From NCBI GenBank assembly GCA_030041195.1, contig JASHOI010000101.1, positions 1 to 7,946 on the forward strand: 7,946 nucleotides of DNA, in the 5' to 3' direction. This DNA comes from Streptosporangiaceae bacterium. Its GTDB lineage: Bacteria > Actinomycetota > Actinomycetes > Streptosporangiales > Streptosporangiaceae. Under the pieces are notes generated by a model. The model was not told the origin of the DNA. It saw only the letters and a program-made list of their open reading frames with translations, and did no database searches. Shown piece after piece: positions 5,842 to 7,946 of this stretch; the stretch's first letter is position 1, and each line of letters begins with the position of its first letter. Both the position numbers and the translations under genes were made by a program.

Positions 5842-6554
5842 CGACCCCCTCCCTTCGCGACCGCCTCAGCGGCGGCGAGGCCGTGTACGGCGGCTGGACC
5901 ACGATCCCTGACGTGCTGGCCGCCAGGTGCCTGGCGATGGCCGGGCTCGACTACGTTGTCGTCGACCTGCAGCACGGCAGCGCGACCGAGCGCGACCTGC
6001 CCGCGATCACAACGGCCATCAAGCAGGCGGGCGCCACCCCGCTCGGCCGGGTCAGGTACGCTCACCCGGCCGACATCGGCCGGCCCCTCGACCTCGGCTG
6101 CGAAGGGGTCATCGTCCCCAACGTCGAGTCGGCCGAGCAGGCCGCCGCTGTCGCCGGAGCCTGCCGGTACCCCCCGGTCGGCTATCGGTCCGCCGGAGGG
6201 AACTTCGCGTTCGCCGAGCCTCTGTGCTTCGTCATGGTCGAGTCGCCCAACGCGATCGCGGAACTTCCCGCAACCCTGGACGTCGAGGGCGTCGACGGGA
6301 TCTATGTGGGCCCCCGGGACCTCTCGTTCGCGCTTGGCTGCGCGCTCGATCCGCATGAGCCGGTGCTCAGGAAGGAACTCGAGCGGATCTGGGCGGCGTG
6401 CGCCGCCGCCGGAAAGCCGGTTGGAGTCCACGCCTCCGACGGAACAGCCGCCCGGCTGTACCGGGAGAACGGCTGCCAGCTGATCACCGTCGCCGTCGAC
6501 GCGGTGGCCATTTCCCGCACCACCGCCACCGAACTGGCCGTGGCCCGGGCGTGA
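5838..6554 (+). CDS. HpcH/HpaI-type class II pyruvate aldolase
   Basis: A 238-residue cytosolic enzyme with the phosphoenolpyruvate/pyruvate TIM-barrel fold. The family makes or breaks carbon-carbon bonds between pyruvate and aldehydes using a divalent metal, as in 4-hydroxy-2-oxo-heptane-1,7-dioate aldolase. Motifs in order: GLDYVVVDLQHG (36-47) with His46 as likely catalytic base; RVRYAHPADIGRPLDLGCEG with Arg71 or Arg73; VIVPNVESAEQA (91-102); RYPPVGYRSAGG (110-121); FVMVESPNAIAEL (131-143) with metal ligand Glu135; VDGIYVGPRDLSFALG (152-167) with metal ligand Asp161. It is slightly short of the usual 250-265. Gln45 takes the place of the Glu seen in many members. The start overlaps the previous stop (ATGA) and lacks a Shine-Dalgarno sequence, so translation is probably coupled. 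The O-methyltransferase gene overlaps its stop. Physiological substrate is unknown. Confidence 0.9.
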   Translation: MTTPSLRDRLSGGEAVYGGWTTIPDVLAARCLAMAGLDYVVVDLQHGSATERDLPAITTAIKQAGATPLGRVRYAHPADIGRPLDLGCEGVIVPNVESAEQAAAVAGACRYPPVGYRSAGGNFAFAEPLCFVMVESPNAIAELPATLDVEGVDGIYVGPRDLSFALGCALDPHEPVLRKELERIWAACAAAGKPVGVHASDGTAARLYRENGCQLITVAVDAVAISRTTATELAVARA

Positions 6555-7228
6555 GCTCACCGCAGCAGCGGTGGGCCGCCGTCGACGACTACACCGACGC
6601 CAGCCTGATCCCGGCCGACCCGGCGCTGACCGCGGCGCTGCGGGCCATCGCCGCCGCCGGGCTTCCCGAGATCAGCGTCTCGCCGTCGCAGGGGAAGCTG
6701 CTTAACCTGCTGGCCCTGGGCCAGGGCGCGCGCCGCATCCTCGAGATCGGCACCCTGGGCGGATACAGCACCATCTGGCTGGCCAGGGCCCTGCCGCCCG
6801 GCGGCCGCCTGATCACCCTGGAGGCGGACCGCAGGCATGCCGAGGTGGCGCGCGGCAACCTCGCGAATGCCGGGCTGGCCGACGTCTGTGAGGTCAGGGT
6901 CGGCCCGGCGCTGGACACCCTGCCGCAGCTGCAGGCGGACGGCGACGGGCCGTTCGACCTGATCTTCATCGACGCTGACAAGCCGAGCTACCCCGGCTAC
7001 CTGGCCTGGTCGGTGCGGCTGGCCCGGCCCGGAACCATGATCATTGCCGACAACGTCGTGCGCAACGGGGCGGTCGCCGACGCCGCGAGCAGGAGCGCCA
7101 GCGTCCAGGGGGTGCGCCGCTTCATCGAGGCACTGGGCGCCGAGCCGCGGGTGAGCGCGACCGTGGTCCAGACCGTGGGCCGCAAGGGCTACGACGGCTT
7201 CGCGCTCGCCGTTGTCCTGCCGGACTGA
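6551..7228 (+). CDS. Class I SAM-dependent O-methyltransferase (family 3, COMT-like)
   Basis: A 225-residue cytosolic enzyme that transfers methyl from S-adenosylmethionine to a hydroxyl, usually of a catechol-like or polyketide-type acceptor, with a divalent metal. Motif I is RRILEIGTLGGYSTIWLA (61-78), with Glu91 in LITLEAD as the ribose-binding acid. IFIDADKPSYPGYL (138-151) gives metal ligand Asp141 and Lys144, and ADNVVRNG (166-173) gives the metal pair Asp167-Asn168. GRKGYDGFALAVVLPD is the usual closing strand. Length is normal for the family. GTG 6551 overlaps the aldolase stop by 4 bp (GTGA) with no ribosome site, so coupling is likely. The frame is open upstream within the aldolase, but the protein family starts near this GTG. 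The acceptor may be made or used by the aldolase, which is inference from the overlap alone. Confidence 0.9.
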   Translation: MSSPQQRWAAVDDYTDASLIPADPALTAALRAIAAAGLPEISVSPSQGKLLNLLALGQGARRILEIGTLGGYSTIWLARALPPGGRLITLEADRRHAEVARGNLANAGLADVCEVRVGPALDTLPQLQADGDGPFDLIFIDADKPSYPGYLAWSVRLARPGTMIIADNVVRNGAVADAASRSASVQGVRRFIEALGAEPRVSATVVQTVGRKGYDGFALAVVLPD

Positions 7229-7243
7229 GCCGCCGCGAAAGCC

Positions 7244-7273
7244 GCCCACCCGCCTGCCGCCCACCCGCCTGCT
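7244..7273. repeat. 15-bp tandem repeat in a C-rich intergenic tract
   Basis: Two adjacent copies of GCCCACCCGCCTGC plus one variable base (C, then T) at 7244-7258 and 7259-7273. Shorter degenerate relatives such as GCCCGCCTG continue to about 7316. The surrounding 7241-7320 has, by hand count, 46 C, 23 G, 9 T and 2 A. It follows the methyltransferase stop and shows no coding signal. Confidence 0.65.
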
Positions 7274-7320
7274 GCCTGCCGCGTGCCCGCCTGCTGCCCG
7301 CCGGCGCCCGCCTGTCGCCG

Positions 7321-7353
7321 AAGCCGCGTGCCCACCCCCAAAGCCGCGTGCCC
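7321..7353. repeat. 13-bp direct repeat next to the terminator
   Basis: AAGCCGCGTGCCC occurs at 7321-7333 and again at 7341-7353, a 20-bp period. The second copy contains most of the 5' arm of the terminator stem, so the first copy could pair with the same 3' arm in an alternative fold. Confidence 0.65.
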
Positions 7354-7386
7354 CGGCCCGGGGTGGATCCCGGCGGGGCACGGCGG
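7344..7386. terminator. Compound hairpin, probable bidirectional terminator
   Basis: CGTGCCCCG (7347-7355) pairs with CGGGGCACG (7374-7382). Inside it, CCGGG (7358-7362) pairs with CCCGG (7369-7373) around the 6-nt loop GTGGAT, with a 2-nt bulge (GC). CCG (7344-7346) and CGG (7384-7386) can extend the base past one unpaired G. This is 14 strong pairs, or 17 with the extension. It lies between the convergent methyltransferase and lytic-domain genes, so it can serve both strands. There is no U-tract, as is usual in such genomes. Confidence 0.7.
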
Positions 7387-7404
7387 CTTGGGCGAGGCGG
7401 GACC

Positions 7405-7946
7405 TCAGAACATGTTGCGGGCGACACTGGCCACGACCTGCGCGGCCTGGACCTCCCACTTTGCGTAGGCGGTGGGGTAGCCCGAGTCCTGGACGCCCTG
7501 CGCGGCCTCCCACAGCGGCCGGGTGGCCCAGCCGGGGTTGTTGGCCTGGTACTGGCGCAGCGCGCTCAGGAACGCGTCGGACGCATAGACCGGGTTGGTG
7601 ACCTGGGCCGCGGTGCCCCAGCCGCAGTCCGGCTGCTGCTGGAACAAGCCCAGCGAGTCATAGGTCCCGTAGTCGATGTTCACCAGCTGCGACTCCTGCA
7701 TGGCGGTGGCCACCGCGATGACCGCCGAACGCAACCCCATGTGCATGTCCAGCGCCTGCCGCACGATCGTGGTGGCGTTGGCGTACTGGGTCGGGCTCAG
7801 CTGCATATAGGACTGGGGCCCGCTGATCGCGGCCGGCAGCAGCCGGTCGCTCGCCGGCAGCGGCCCGCTGGCCTGCCCGGCCGCTGCGTGGGCAATGGCC
7901 GACCAGGTGGTGAGCGCCTGGTGCGCGGCGGGCCGTGCCGCGCGCT
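7405..7946 (-). CDS. Lytic-transglycosylase-like domain protein, C-terminal part (runs off right edge)
   Basis: The minus strand is open from the right edge to the stop at 7405-7407, giving 179 visible residues of the C-terminus of a longer protein. The first 45 or so are an Ala/Pro-rich linker. The rest matches a lysozyme-like domain common in actinobacterial secreted cell-wall proteins, often behind M23 peptidase or other modules. It has LSPTQYANATTIVRQA (49-64), then VIAVATAMQES (75-85) with Glu84 in the catalytic position. IDYGTYDSLGLFQQQP and GWGTAAQV follow, and finally LWEAAQGVQDSGYPTAYAKW. This domain probably cleaves peptidoglycan glycan strands outside the membrane. A Cys in PDCGWG stands where Ser or Gly-type residues are more usual. 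A Met at 7806 is not the true start, because the frame and linker continue upstream. Signal peptide and any partner domains lie outside the window. Confidence 0.8.
   Translation of the reverse strand, partial: RAARPAAHQALTTWSAIAHAAAGQASGPLPASDRLLPAAISGPQSYMQLSPTQYANATTIVRQALDMHMGLRSAVIAVATAMQESQLVNIDYGTYDSLGLFQQQPDCGWGTAAQVTNPVYASDAFLSALRQYQANNPGWATRPLWEAAQGVQDSGYPTAYAKWEVQAAQVVASVARNMF

Noticed and set aside
5553..6560. 335-codon minus-strand frame opposite the aldolase
   Set aside because: Gly/Arg/Asp-rich shadow without motifs; the aldolase motifs on the plus strand are unambiguous.
7244..7353. Repeats considered as a CRISPR array or attachment site
   Set aside because: Units of 13-15 bp with no unique spacers, no cas genes, and no integrase or tRNA nearby.
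6557..7513. 318-codon minus-strand frame opposite the methyltransferase
   Set aside because: It spans the terminator and repeat tract and has only low-complexity Gly/Arg sequence, so it is not a gene.
7212..7601. Proline-rich plus-strand frame in the C-rich tract
   Set aside because: The prolines come from the C-rich DNA repeats, and the frame runs antisense into the lytic-domain gene with no ribosome site.

Overview
The window is very GC-rich DNA with the gene set of a high-GC actinomycete. It has an F420-type luciferase-like oxidoreductase, a mycothiol-dependent maleylpyruvate isomerase-like DinB protein, a SigE-family ECF sigma factor, and a cell-wall lytic domain of a type widespread in Actinobacteria. 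Nothing in the sequence fixes the genus; a Streptosporangiales- or Streptomyces-like organism fits best. I see no rRNA, tRNA, CRISPR array, transposase or phage gene. The whole window reads as ordinary chromosome.

Layout. (1) 1-674, minus strand: the N-terminal 224 residues of a multi-spanning GT-C-like membrane glycosyltransferase that runs off the left edge. (2) 675-891: a divergent intergenic region with four separate dyad symmetries. (3) 892-1815 and 1889-2839, plus strand: an LLM-class F420-dependent oxidoreductase, then an APH-family small-molecule kinase. (4) 2849-3928, minus strand: a CPBP intramembrane protease-like protein with a tryptophan/proline and proline/glutamine-rich N-terminal tail. 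It is convergent with the kinase, with only 9 bp between stop codons. (5) 4051-4722, plus strand: a mycothiol-dependent MDMPI/DinB-like protein, divergent from the protease and followed by a probable terminator hairpin. (6) 4943-7228, plus strand: four genes joined by 4-bp stop/start overlaps (ATGA, ATGA, GTGA). They encode a SigE-family sigma factor, a small single-pass membrane protein, an HpcH/HpaI-type aldolase and a class I SAM O-methyltransferase. (7) 7229-7404: a C-rich repeat tract and a strong compound hairpin lying between convergent genes. (8) 7405-7946, minus strand: the C-terminal lytic-transglycosylase-like domain of a probable secreted protein that runs off the right edge.

How the genes work together. 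The clearest functional unit is the coupled sigma/membrane-protein/aldolase/methyltransferase operon. It reads as a regulator plus membrane partner translated together with two metabolic enzymes, and its substrate cannot be read from sequence. Its membrane protein looks shorter than the usual partner of SigE-family sigma factors and may have lost its outer domain. The sigma gene ends in the only in-frame TTA codon I found in the window, and that codon overlaps the next start codon. The other genes look like independent housekeeping or accessory functions. No defence system or clearly new system is evident; the operon in (6) is the best candidate for something not yet described.
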